Source: Anabaena sp. PCC 7108 (GTDB lineage Bacteria; Cyanobacteriota; Cyanobacteriia; Cyanobacteriales; Nostocaceae). From it: a DNA stretch of 64,000 bases. The DNA is taken from contig NZ_KB235896.1 in the NCBI RefSeq assembly GCF_000332135.1, positions 248,001 through 312,000 on the forward strand, written 5' to 3'. A model generated the notes under the pieces. That model was not told the DNA's origin, made no database searches, and was given only the letters and a program-made list of their open reading frames with translations. This document shows positions 9,192-17,733 of this stretch, piece after piece. The first letter of the stretch is position 1; every line of letters begins with the position of its first letter. The translations under genes and the position numbers were made by a program.

Positions 9192-10559
9192 ATGAATAAT
9201 ACTGGTACATTTAGCAAACTATCTCCTGAGCGATTATTAAGGCAGTTAACTAATTGTTCTGATACCACTTGTTTACAGGTCTTAAGCAACTCAGTATCTT
9301 GGACAATATATTTAGAAGAAGGCAGGATCATTTATGCTACCCATTCAGTAGAACCATTTGATAGACTAGAACGGCATATGCGTCGTCTAAGTCAGCAAAT
9401 TCCCCTGTTGACTGGTGAAATTCGTGTGCAGTTACGGATGATGTTTGAACCTGATTGGCAAACTCAGTTAATTGATAATGACGACAATGCACCAAGTCAG
9501 TCTCCAGAATATCAAGCTATTTACTGGCTCGTTAATCAAAAACATCTACTGTCTACACAAGCAGCAGTGCTAATTCAAGAATTAGTTAAAGAAGTAATTG
9601 AATCATTTCTGCTCATTCAAGAAGGAACTTATCAATTAACAGACCTAGTAAATAATATTCCCAAAATTTGTAAATTAGATGTAGACAATATTATAGAACG
9701 CTGTCACAAGCGGTTACAAAATTGGCAGTCTTTTACTCCCCAAATATCTTCTCCCTATCAGCGTCCATATCTGTTGATCAACAGCAAATTCTATGATAGA
9801 AAACTCCCAGAACTACAGCAGAACCTAACTAACTGGATGAAGGGGTTTAGCTTGCGTCATCTGGCTGTAATTATGAATCAGGATGAAGTAAAACTGGCTC
9901 AAACCCTATATCCACATATTCTTCAGGGTTCGATTATTTTGCATGAACCAGATCCTCCATTTGATCAATTACCTAAGACTTTTAAAGATTTATCACTGGC
10001 TTTACAACATAGTATAGACGCAATTGATAGCACATCATTTCCTGGAGAAATATTAGTAGATACTACTGAAAATGTAGAAAATACTGGGTCGGAAATTTCT
10101 ACTTCACCCCTAGATAACTGGGAACAATTAACAATACCAAATAACATAAAATCTGAAGAGGAAAATGTAACTACTGCTACTATAACTGCTAAAAAAGTCT
10201 ACAAAATTATTTCTGTAGATGATAGCCCCACAATTCTCAAAGAAATTACCCGCTGTTTAGAAGATGAAAGTGTGGCTGTAGTAACTATTAATGAGCCAAT
10301 CAAGGCAGTGATGTCTATTATTAGACATAAACCAGATTTAATTTTGCTGGATTTGAATATGGCGGGAATTGATGGTTATGAATTATGTCGAATTATCCGT
10401 AATAATTCCATGTTTAAAGAACTTCCCATTATTTTTGTAACTGGAAGTAAAGGAATTGTAGATAAGGTAAAAGCCAGAATAGTAGGAGCATCAGGATATT
10501 TAACTAAGCCTTTTACTCGGGCTGAGTTACTGAAAATGATTTTTATGCATTTAGCATAA
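9192..10559 (+). CDS. PatA/PixG-like response regulator (PATAN domain + receiver)
   Basis: A 455-residue two-domain regulator. Residues 1 to about 160 match a PATAN (DUF4388) domain, with FSKLSPERLLRQL, then YLEEGRIIYATHS and a helical hairpin. The C-terminus (about 336-455) is a CheY-type receiver: acidic pocket in SVDDSP, phospho-acceptor D387 in LLDLNMAG, threonine in FVTGS and lysine in YLTKPF. The order PATAN then receiver is that of PatA (heterocyst patterning) and PixG/PilG (phototaxis) in cyanobacteria. The partner histidine kinase is not in the window. It is followed by a likely terminator, so it seems to be transcribed alone. Which output it controls cannot be told. Confidence 0.88.
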   Translation: MNNTGTFSKLSPERLLRQLTNCSDTTCLQVLSNSVSWTIYLEEGRIIYATHSVEPFDRLERHMRRLSQQIPLLTGEIRVQLRMMFEPDWQTQLIDNDDNAPSQSPEYQAIYWLVNQKHLLSTQAAVLIQELVKEVIESFLLIQEGTYQLTDLVNNIPKICKLDVDNIIERCHKRLQNWQSFTPQISSPYQRPYLLINSKFYDRKLPELQQNLTNWMKGFSLRHLAVIMNQDEVKLAQTLYPHILQGSIILHEPDPPFDQLPKTFKDLSLALQHSIDAIDSTSFPGEILVDTTENVENTGSEISTSPLDNWEQLTIPNNIKSEEENVTTATITAKKVYKIISVDDSPTILKEITRCLEDESVAVVTINEPIKAVMSIIRHKPDLILLDLNMAGIDGYELCRIIRNNSMFKELPIIFVTGSKGIVDKVKARIVGASGYLTKPFTRAELLKMIFMHLA

Positions 10560-10581
10560 ATGGTCAATCAGGGAAATAGAC

Positions 10582-10626
10582 AAAAGCCATGAAAATATCA
10601 TAATTAGCGCTTTATGGTGGCTTTTT
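10582..10626 (+). terminator. Rho-independent terminator after the response regulator
   Basis: AAAAGCCA at 10582-10589 pairs with TGGCTTTTT at 10618-10626, placing a T-run at the end of the stem, 23 bp after the stop codon. The loop is long (about 28 nt), which lowers confidence. Confidence 0.6.
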
Positions 10627-10665
10627 CCCTAATAACTAACAACTAACTCTATAAACTAATTAATC

Positions 10666-11937
10666 GTGGCACAAGTTGTATTAGAAAATGTTTATAAAAG
10701 TTTCCCTCCTCGGAAGGGGGAAGGGATGACGAATCAGCATCAGTCATCACCAGGAAGAGAAGGAACCGATAGTATTAATGTGTTGCGGCGAATAAATTTA
10801 ACTATCGCCGATGGTGAGTTTATGGTATTAGTGGGACCATCTGGCTGTGGTAAAAGCACTTTGCTGCGGTTAATTGCTGGTTTAGAAGTTATGACTGGTG
10901 GTAATATTGCCGTAGGCGATCGCTTGATTAATGATTTACCACCCAAAGAAAGAGACATCGCTATGGTGTTTCAAAATTATGCCCTCTATCCCCACATGAC
11001 GGTGTATGACAACATCGCTTTTGGGTTACGTCGTCGGTTTGATGATGGGGAAGTTAGCAAAAAAACAATTACCAAATGGAAAGAAAATCTCTTGGTAGGG
11101 GTAAGCAGGAAACTACCAAAGGGACTGCGTTATGTTTCTCAAAAAGAACAAGCTATAAATGAAAGAGTGCGGAGTGTGGCTCAATTGTTGCAAATTGAAG
11201 CTTTGTTAAATCGTTTACCCAAACAACTTTCTGGGGGACAAAGACAACGCGTAGCATTGGGAAGAGCGATCGCACGCAATCCGCAAGTGTTTTTGATGGA
11301 TGAGCCATTATCTAATTTGGATGCCAAACTACGCGCAGAAACTCGTACCCAAATTGTTAAATTGCAGCGTCAATTAGGAACAACAACGATTTACGTCACC
11401 CATGATCAAACAGAAGCCATGACAATGGGTGATCGTATTGCAATCATGTCGGAAGGCAAAATACAGCAAGTTGCCTCACCTTTAGAACTTTACAACCGTC
11501 CTGCTAATCGCTTTGTAGCAGAATTTATCGGTTCACCACCCATGAATTTTATCCCAGTGGAATTTCATGCACCTTTATTAATCACCCATTCTGACTTTCG
11601 CTTTACTCTTCCAGATGTATGGGGAAGTTCCTTACAAAAATATGATGGCAAAACTTTAATGTTAGGTATTCGTCCAGAACACTTGCATTTAAGTGTACCT
11701 GCCACCAAAAATTTACCCGTACAAGTAGACTTGGTAGAAAACTTGGGAAATGATACTTTTCTATCCGTGAGAATTGCTGATCCTGATTCAGCAAAAACAG
11801 ATGGTCAAGCTCTACAAGTCCGAGTCCCACCAGATAGAGTCATAAACCTGGGTGAGCAACTGTGGTTATCATTAGTACCTGAAAAACTGCTCTTTTTTGA
11901 TCCAGAAACTGAGTTAGCACTATTTCCTACAACATAG
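10666..11937 (+). CDS. MalK/UgpC-type ABC transporter ATP-binding protein
   Basis: A 423-residue ATPase that powers a sugar or polyol importer at the inner membrane. Walker A is GPSGCGKS (57-64), the signature LSGGQRQRV and Walker B VFLMDEPLSNLD are intact, and the switch histidine is in YVTHDQTEA. The C-terminal 130 residues form the TOBE regulatory domain of the MalK/UgpC group (IRPEHLHL). Start is a GTG at 10666. Two insertions are unusual. Residues 14-37 are a polar, low-complexity segment between the first strands. About 45 basic residues lie between the Q-loop and the signature motif. No permease or binding-protein gene is adjacent, so it probably serves subunits encoded elsewhere. Confidence 0.9.
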   Translation: MAQVVLENVYKSFPPRKGEGMTNQHQSSPGREGTDSINVLRRINLTIADGEFMVLVGPSGCGKSTLLRLIAGLEVMTGGNIAVGDRLINDLPPKERDIAMVFQNYALYPHMTVYDNIAFGLRRRFDDGEVSKKTITKWKENLLVGVSRKLPKGLRYVSQKEQAINERVRSVAQLLQIEALLNRLPKQLSGGQRQRVALGRAIARNPQVFLMDEPLSNLDAKLRAETRTQIVKLQRQLGTTTIYVTHDQTEAMTMGDRIAIMSEGKIQQVASPLELYNRPANRFVAEFIGSPPMNFIPVEFHAPLLITHSDFRFTLPDVWGSSLQKYDGKTLMLGIRPEHLHLSVPATKNLPVQVDLVENLGNDTFLSVRIADPDSAKTDGQALQVRVPPDRVINLGEQLWLSLVPEKLLFFDPETELALFPTT

Positions 11938-12003
11938 TCAGTTCTCCTTGAAATCTGCTTTTTTAATTTTTAATTGTTAATTTTTAATTCCGAAAAAGCG
12001 GTA

Positions 12004-13503
12004 CTAGGGTAGCCAGTGAGGGTGAAAGCCGACTAAAGGAAGTTGTTCAGGCTTAATTTCGATGTTGTCCCCTTCTGTGATGGGTAACAGAGGCATAAGC
12101 CACAGACTACTAGTAGCAATTGGTTCACCATCATCAGTTTTTAAGCTGTTAGCAGGTAATGGTGTAGAAATATCTGGTAGTGGTACTACTTGATCAAACA
12201 ATATGCCCAAACCATCAGGTGCTAAACTCATTTGCACATTGCGTTGAGCGGGGGGCAGCATTAACAGTGGCTTCTGCTGCTCGGTTTTGAGGTTAATCGC
12301 TACTAAATAAGGCTGTTCTATATATTGTTCTTTTGATACTAACTGTGTTGTCAAACAGTAGAGCGTTGGTGAAGCAGTATCAAAATTGCAACCGAGAATC
12401 GAGCCTGTTGTTTTTAAGAGTTGTTTCTGTACACCTTGGTTTGTAACCAAGAACAAATCTCGCGTGTAGTCACTATTAAACTTAACCATTGCTGCTTGTG
12501 AACCATCCTTGGAAAAAGCTTGGACTAAGCCAAATTGCGGCAAAAAATCCAGGGGTTTACTGGCATCTCCTAAAAGGGATAAAATTGCTGTTCCCTGTCC
12601 TTGGGCAACTGCTACAGCTTTACTATCTGGTGTAATCAGAAAGTCTCCACCAGGTTGACTTTCCAGTCGTTTTGGGATGTTTTTTTCTCCTGAAGAATTC
12701 TGGTTAGCTGGTAAATGCCATAGCCCAAAGTCACCGGGATTATCTCTTTTTCCCCGTTGTACAACAATGGTTTGCCCATCTGGAGATAAGTCAAATTTTA
12801 GGTTTTGATAGTCTTTATTATCTAAAATCAGGTCAATTTTGCCGGCTGGTTGGGCTTGTTCACCAGTTTTGCTAGAAATGCCTGTTGTAACTGTATATAA
12901 TTGGGCTGAAAGTAAGTCTAAAGACTTGGAAGAACGAGCTGAGAATAATATTTTTTCCCCATCTGGAAATGGCTCGAAGTCCATAATAATCAGGTCTTTG
13001 GGGGTAAGTACCTTTTTTTGTTCTTGAGTTAAGTTGTAGAGTACTAACTTTCCTTGTTCTTCTTGATTGACTCCTATGTAAAGTAGGGCGCGATTGCGAG
13101 TGCTGAAGCTACCTGTAAAGGGTTCCATGACCCTATTTTTTCCTTCTGTTTCCGAGAATTTGTCTCTAGATCCTTCTAATAACACTTTATAGTTTGTGCC
13201 ATAGGGTGCTGGTGTCACTAATGTATAAACTAGTCTTCGTCCTGCCCAACTGATTTTACCTGCTAGAGGTGGATCAATTTTTAACTTATCCTCTACGCTT
13301 TTGATGTCCATTGGACGGCTAAAGGTGAGGCTGAAGGAGATGTCTTCTGCGCCAATTTGTTGATTTTGCCAGGTAAAAGTTCTAACGATAGGCTTGACTG
13401 CATCACCTTGCCAGATCACGAACCCAATCAGCAGACTTAATAGGAGCATGAGAGCGATCGCAATTCGATCTAGTGGTTGAATTAATATATGAGATTTAGC
13501 CAT
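12004..13503 (-). CDS. Membrane-anchored protein with Ig-like and TolB-like propeller regions
   Basis: A 499-residue protein of unassigned function. Residues 11-30 are a hydrophobic anchor (IAIALMLLLSLLIGFVIW) after a short basic tail, so the rest is probably outside the cytoplasmic membrane. Residues 35-130 resemble a bacterial Ig-like (SbsA/Big_5) domain, with SLTFSRPMD and a two-residue TYTL-like strand. The remainder has propeller-like repeats (DFEPFPDGEKILFSARSS, KFDLSPDGQTIVVQRG, ITPDSKAVAVAQG, SLAPDGLGILFDQ) of the TolB/WD40-like kind. The final segment is proline-rich. It is downstream of the permease pair on the same strand, with tandem repeats in between, so co-transcription is uncertain. 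Confidence 0.7.
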   Translation of the reverse strand: MAKSHILIQPLDRIAIALMLLLSLLIGFVIWQGDAVKPIVRTFTWQNQQIGAEDISFSLTFSRPMDIKSVEDKLKIDPPLAGKISWAGRRLVYTLVTPAPYGTNYKVLLEGSRDKFSETEGKNRVMEPFTGSFSTRNRALLYIGVNQEEQGKLVLYNLTQEQKKVLTPKDLIIMDFEPFPDGEKILFSARSSKSLDLLSAQLYTVTTGISSKTGEQAQPAGKIDLILDNKDYQNLKFDLSPDGQTIVVQRGKRDNPGDFGLWHLPANQNSSGEKNIPKRLESQPGGDFLITPDSKAVAVAQGQGTAILSLLGDASKPLDFLPQFGLVQAFSKDGSQAAMVKFNSDYTRDLFLVTNQGVQKQLLKTTGSILGCNFDTASPTLYCLTTQLVSKEQYIEQPYLVAINLKTEQQKPLLMLPPAQRNVQMSLAPDGLGILFDQVVPLPDISTPLPANSLKTDDGEPIATSSLWLMPLLPITEGDNIEIKPEQLPLVGFHPHWLP

Positions 13504-13675
13504 TGGTTATTAGTCGTCATTGGTCATTAGTCATTGGTCATTGGTCATTGGTCATTGGTCATTGGTCAGGGAACACGTAATTCTACTTTTTCCCCGTGTC
13601 TCCGCGTCTCCGCGTCTCCCCATCACCGCGTCTCCCCATCTCCTCATCACCGTGTCTCCGCGTTCCCCCAGTCTA
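13504..13675. repeat. Two kinds of short tandem repeat
   Basis: Positions about 13510-13568 hold an array of ATTGGTC-type heptamers with a few ATTAGTC variants. Positions about 13594-13670 hold degenerate CCGCGTCTCC / CCCATCACCG units. Both are common intergenic arrays in Nostocales. The open frames that cross them are products of the repeats, not genes. Confidence 0.85.
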
Positions 13676-14452
13676 CTAATAACTGTAGGGATTTTTGGGT
13701 TGGGGAATTTTCTTCAGCGAGTTAGCTTTGATAGTGAGTTGGCGTTTATTGGCCACAGTTTCTGTGATCATCTGTCCCTCTACTTCTAGCCAAGTGTCGG
13801 CGGGATACTGCTGATTATTATCTGGAACTTTAACGGGTAATCCTGCTGGATAAACATCTGCGGCACAACAGGTAATTACAAATCGCGCCAATATCAAATG
13901 GTCTTTTTCTAATTCTGGTGGGTGGATGACAAATCCTTGGACTTTAACTTTTTGACCTGTATATGCATCAGGTTCTGGATAAACATTGAGAATACGTACC
14001 CAGTCTATAAGCGATCGCTCTTCCGGGCGAACAGTCGCGCGAAAAGCTTGGGGTTGGGCGCGTGTTGCTCCGATTAATTCAGTTACACCTCGATCAAGTG
14101 CTGTTTGACTGGCAAAGACACGGGGTGTAATCATAAATCCTAAAATTGCTGATGTTAAAAGCAAGGCGCTGCCCCAACCAGGGGGAAATAGATTGATATG
14201 TTGTTGATTACTGGGTGCTTCATAACGGCGACGGTGTTGCCAAAGTTGCCTTCCTTGGGCAATTCCTACAATTAGCAACCCAACACCACCCAGGTTTACT
14301 AACCAAAAGTAATCAGGGTGAATCAACAAATTCAGTTTGCCTGTCAGCCAGTATTTCAGGATTAAAATTCCCCAAGCTGTAATTGCGAAGACATCTAGCC
14401 AAGGGCGCAATGTGTTTTGAAATTTGGGTTTGGAATTTGGGATTGAAGTCAT
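13676..14452 (-). CDS. TIGR03943-type protein (putative permease subunit)
   Basis: A 258-residue protein with two N-terminal hydrophobic segments (about 18-36 and 43-62) and a third near residue 95, followed by a soluble domain of about 150 residues. That domain contains VKVQGFVIHPPEL, ARFVITCCAADVYPAGLPV and WLEVEGQMI, which are the conserved features of the TIGR03943/DUF1980 family (YcgQ-like). The double cysteine in ITCCAAD may be functional. It is 69 bp downstream of the DUF318 permease gene, as in many bacteria where the two are paired. The transported substrate of the pair is not known. Confidence 0.82.
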   Translation of the reverse strand: MTSIPNSKPKFQNTLRPWLDVFAITAWGILILKYWLTGKLNLLIHPDYFWLVNLGGVGLLIVGIAQGRQLWQHRRRYEAPSNQQHINLFPPGWGSALLLTSAILGFMITPRVFASQTALDRGVTELIGATRAQPQAFRATVRPEERSLIDWVRILNVYPEPDAYTGQKVKVQGFVIHPPELEKDHLILARFVITCCAADVYPAGLPVKVPDNNQQYPADTWLEVEGQMITETVANKRQLTIKANSLKKIPQPKNPYSY

Positions 14453-14521
14453 TATTTATTAATTGATCAGCTGTAAGTTGCCAGTAGATAATTACAAATC
14501 ACATTTGACAACTGACAAAAA

Positions 14522-15592
14522 TTACATGACGTGCAAATTCAAAAATAAAGTCAACAAAAGTGTCAATTGTGCAGATAAAGCAAAGAGATAAATTAAAGCT
14601 TTGGGCTTGAAAATTGATAACATTAAGCCTACACTCTTGATATCAATCATCGGACCAAATACTAGAAATGCTAACAAGGAACCACTGGTAAAGGTTGAGG
14701 CAAAAGATAGCGCAAAGAAAGAATCGACTGTAGAACAGATTGATACTACTACTGCTAAGACCAACATGGCAAGAATTGAGGTAATTGGTCCGGCACCTAA
14801 ACTGAGGATTAGTTCACGGGGAGCCAAGACTTGAATTGCCGCAGCAATAGCACTTCCTAACACCATTACTCCTGCTAATTCTCGCAATTCTTGGACTATA
14901 TTATCCAATGCTAGACGCAGTTTGTCGGCAACAGATTTATTCGGGTTAGGAGTGGAAATATCTGTCGGGTTCAAACTACCATCTATTCTGACAGATCCAC
15001 CGGATCTTCCACCGAGAATATAAGTCCCTGATTGCAAAATACTATTAACAGTTGCTTCTTCCTTTGCCTGATAACGTCTTCCCTTGCGTTTAGGTTCTGG
15101 TTTAGCGGGTGGGTTATATTTGAGGTAACGAGCGATCGCAGGTTGTAAAAAAGGACTTAAGTCTTGCTGAAAACTGAAAGCATAGCCAATAATAGTGGCG
15201 ATCGCTAAGGACAATACTACTCTTAACACCACTATTTCTGGTTGATCTCTAAATGCTGTCCAAGTTGACCAAATCACAATTGGGTTAATTGTTGGTGCTG
15301 CTAGTAAAAAGCCAATTGCTACTGGTGTAGGTACTCCCTGCATCAATAACCGCCGCGCCACTGGCACATTACCGCACTCACACACTGGGAACAAAAAACC
15401 AATCATACTGCCAAATAAAGCTCCTAATAGGGGATTTCTGGGCATTCTCTCGACTAATTTGCGCTCATCGACGAAAAATAATAGCAAACTGGAGAGTAAA
15501 ACCCCAAGCAGTAGAAAAGGCATCGCCTCGACTAGCAGACTGAGAAATATTGTAAAACCATTGTTCAGTTGATTCATGGGCGTGGCAGTCAA
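14522..15592 (-). CDS. DUF318/ArsP-like permease
   Basis: A 356-residue membrane protein of the UPF0718/DUF318 (YraQ, YcgR, ArsP) family. Two bundles of about four helices are separated by a polar, basic linker (about 155-230). The conserved FPVCECGNVPVAR motif (C71, C73) and VVSICSTVDSFFALS in the second half are family marks. Family members export organoarsenicals or other thiol-reactive compounds in some bacteria; here the substrate is unknown. It forms a two-gene unit with the TIGR03943 gene just downstream. Confidence 0.85.
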   Translation of the reverse strand: MTATPMNQLNNGFTIFLSLLVEAMPFLLLGVLLSSLLLFFVDERKLVERMPRNPLLGALFGSMIGFLFPVCECGNVPVARRLLMQGVPTPVAIGFLLAAPTINPIVIWSTWTAFRDQPEIVVLRVVLSLAIATIIGYAFSFQQDLSPFLQPAIARYLKYNPPAKPEPKRKGRRYQAKEEATVNSILQSGTYILGGRSGGSVRIDGSLNPTDISTPNPNKSVADKLRLALDNIVQELRELAGVMVLGSAIAAAIQVLAPRELILSLGAGPITSILAMLVLAVVVSICSTVDSFFALSFASTFTSGSLLAFLVFGPMIDIKSVGLMLSIFKPKALIYLFALSAQLTLLLTLFLNLHVM

Positions 15593-16030
15593 AAGCGGTG
15601 TTGAGTTTTAGGGTTATGACTAGTCATTCTATCGAAATGGATATCAAACGGGGATCAAAAGCAGATCAGTTAAAGTAAACATCATTATACTCAGCTGTTT
15701 GGAAGCAATCAGATTATCTACCCTTGAGAAATCGAAATTTTGATAGTGAGATTAATTGATAGCAGATTTCAGGTTGCAGAAGGTACAAAATTCAAGGACA
15801 AAGCCTGATGCTAACAGACTTTCAAATCTGTTAAGAGTTCCCTTGACTCTGCTGGATATCAATTGCACAAATTAATACTACACATTAATTACAGCAGCAT
15901 CCTATCTCTGCATTTGGCCTTGCTGATTCCAAGTATGCATTTAAGCTCACACTGATGGGGATACTTCTGTGGTTGGCTTTGCCGACTTGTTATATCAATT
16001 CACTTAAGTAATTGGACAAAAATATTTACA

Positions 16031-16103
16031 GTCATTGCGAGCGAAGCGAAGCAATCCCAGCCCTTGCGATTGCGTCATTCCACTGCGTTCCATTCGCAAT
16101 GAC
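16031..16103. repeat. Palindromic intergenic repeat with 10-bp perfect terminal inverted repeats
   Basis: The 73-bp unit begins GTCATTGCGA and ends TCGCAATGAC, exact reverse complements. Inside is a degenerate GCGAAGC repeat. The flanks carry a further imperfect inverted match (GGACAAAAA... and ...TTCTGTCC), so the mobile unit may be larger. This is typical of small non-autonomous cyanobacterial elements. Confidence 0.7.
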
Positions 16104-16363
16104 ATTGTGTAATTAATTCTGTCCTAGTACTTAATTAAAGCTACAAATGAATCTCCCCGTCCCCGCATCTTTCTATTTGTATCAACCTTAAACTAAAAGA
16201 GGCTGCAAGTGGTGCGTGGCTTCTAGTCGCCTGATGCGAGATGTACTTTTTTCATAATTGATTTTTGAAAAAATAGGGCAAGTACATTGTCGTGATTTAC
16301 GTACGAAAAATCCAGAATTTTATCCTTTTTACTCTGGATCATGCCTCAAAAAGTATTCTTACA

Positions 16364-16447
16364 TATAGCAGGTGACAGTCTGAAAAGTCTTTTGGTGTCT
16401 AGGTTTTATCATCATTTGATGTCCTAATCGCCCTGTCTGTTGACATA
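16364..16447 (-). repeat. 84-bp MITE-like element, copy 1
   Basis: Begins TATAGCAGGTGACAG and ends CTGTCTGTTGACATA. It is the reverse complement of copies at 54772-54869 and 63170-63253. The shared core is TTTTGGTGTCTAGGTTTTA and the GTCCTAA(T/C)C block. A direct ACATA lies at each edge, a possible target duplication if the element is taken as slightly shorter. Confidence 0.7.
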
Positions 16448-16688
16448 AAAAAATCAATAATCAGTATTTACCGAATTTATTTATTTGTTTACGTATTAAT
16501 ACTGTTTGCAAAGTCAAAGCCCGCCCAAATTAACCAGAGAATCAGCTTTCTAGGGTCTTGATTAGCCAAGGAGAATATAACCGCATATTCCCGGATTACA
16601 TTTATCACAAGCATCAAAGATAATCAGCTTAACTGCATATAGCAAGTGACTCAAAAAAATTACCAATTTTTAGTTTCAGGAAAGCTCA

Positions 16689-17510
16689 ATGAAAGTTAAA
16701 AGTGCATTTATCTTTATTAGTTTGCTCTTTGGTGCTGTTTTATCTAGCACTAATTCTGCCGAAGCTGCCAGTTTCACCAGCAATGTTACTGGGAATGATC
16801 CGACAAAAGACATTATTTTAAATTCCATTACCCAAAATGGACAAACGATTAAAAACTTTTCCTACATCAACAAAGCTGTTATTCAATACAACACCCCCAG
16901 GACTAACGATCCTAACAGTGGTGCAGCTAGTACAGATAAAGGAGATCAGGCCACTTCACCATTAGCAACGGCTGAAGATCCCACGGGTAATGACATTGCG
17001 GCATACTTAGGTAATAACAACTTAAACAACATCATTGACACTGAAGAAAATGGTTCTTTCATAATAGATGTGTTCTTTGATAGCGAGATTGTCAAAGATA
17101 ACTCAGGATTAGATAGCCTATTTTTCTGGGAACGAGGTATGAATAGTAGTTTAGGTATTCAAGCCCTGGATAGTTCTGGAAATGTAATTGGTAATATCGA
17201 CCCAACTATAATCGATCAGACACGTAATCACTATAGTGGCATCGAAATTGACACCAAAGAAATTAGCAACCCTCAAGGATTTGGTTCTTGGGGTGTAAGT
17301 CTTGATGCTTTGGGAGTTACCAAATTAAGTGGTCTCCGACTCACAGCTAACAGTAGCTTTAATGGACCAGATTTCAAAATAATTGCTAAAAAAACAACAA
17401 CAACAACGCCTGAACCAACAACAATTCTTGGCTTAGGTACCATTGCTGCACTTGGTTTGTTACGTCGTCGTCAGTTAAAACTAGGTTCTACCTTCCAATC
17501 TGTTCAGTAA
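16689..17510 (+). CDS. PEP-CTERM surface protein (exosortase substrate)
   Basis: A 273-residue secreted protein. Residues 1-27 are a signal peptide (hydrophobic core FIFISLLFGAVLSS, cleavage after AEAA). The C-terminus has the tripartite PEP-CTERM sorting signal: TPEPTTILGLG, a hydrophobic stretch, and the basic tail LLRRRQ. Exosortase is expected to remove this signal and attach the protein at the cell surface. The middle region (SNVTGNDPTKD, NSITQNGQTIKNF) resembles the family of exosortase-dependent proteins called XDP2, but that finer assignment is from memory. An AGGAAAG ribosome site is 6 nt before the ATG. A terminator follows after a MITE. Confidence 0.88.
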   Translation: MKVKSAFIFISLLFGAVLSSTNSAEAASFTSNVTGNDPTKDIILNSITQNGQTIKNFSYINKAVIQYNTPRTNDPNSGAASTDKGDQATSPLATAEDPTGNDIAAYLGNNNLNNIIDTEENGSFIIDVFFDSEIVKDNSGLDSLFFWERGMNSSLGIQALDSSGNVIGNIDPTIIDQTRNHYSGIEIDTKEISNPQGFGSWGVSLDALGVTKLSGLRLTANSSFNGPDFKIIAKKTTTTTPEPTTILGLGTIAALGLLRRRQLKLGSTFQSVQ

Positions 17511-17547
17511 TACTGATACTAAGTTAATAATTAAATTGAGCCTACAC

Positions 17548-17670
17548 AGGACTTACGCAACTGGCACATTGGTAGGGTGCGTCAGACTGCATAAATCTAG
17601 TAAATAAACAGATTTTTGATATCTTCCCCACCCTACAATAGATTTTTGGTGTGACACTTGCGTAAGTCCT
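17548..17670. mobile_element. 123-bp MITE with GGACTTACGCA terminal inverted repeats, copy 1
   Basis: Begins AGGACTTACGCAA and ends TTGCGTAAGTCCT, an exact 13-bp inverted repeat. The first 27 or so bases and the last 40 match the copy at 30808-30931 almost exactly; the middle differs. It has no coding capacity and lies between the PEP-CTERM gene and its terminator. Confidence 0.82.
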
Positions 17671-17700
17671 ACTACAATTGGAATCCGAAGGAATATCGGT

Positions 17701-17720
17701 AGCCCAGTTATGGGCTTTTT
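17701..17720 (+). terminator. Terminator between the convergent PEP-CTERM and GH57 genes
   Basis: AGCCCA, a 4-nt loop GTTA, TGGGCT, then a T-run. The stem is short but GC-rich and stands at the end of the plus-strand unit. Confidence 0.7.
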
Positions 17721-17733
17721 GCTTTATCTAATC

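Larger units (their letters stand above)
15593..16688. other. Long non-coding region with two repeat elements
   Basis: About 1.1 kb between the divergent permease and PEP-CTERM genes. It contains the palindromic repeat at 16031-16103 and the element at 16364-16447, described separately. No credible coding frame was seen. An AGGAAAG ribosome site lies just before 16689. Confidence 0.6.

Noticed and set aside
13510-13670. CRISPR-like array
   Set aside because: The units are heptamers and decamers directly adjoining without unique spacers; no cas gene is in the window.
13520-13789. Two plus-strand frames of 63-89 codons
   Set aside because: They consist of translated tandem repeats and the antisense of the TIGR03943 gene.
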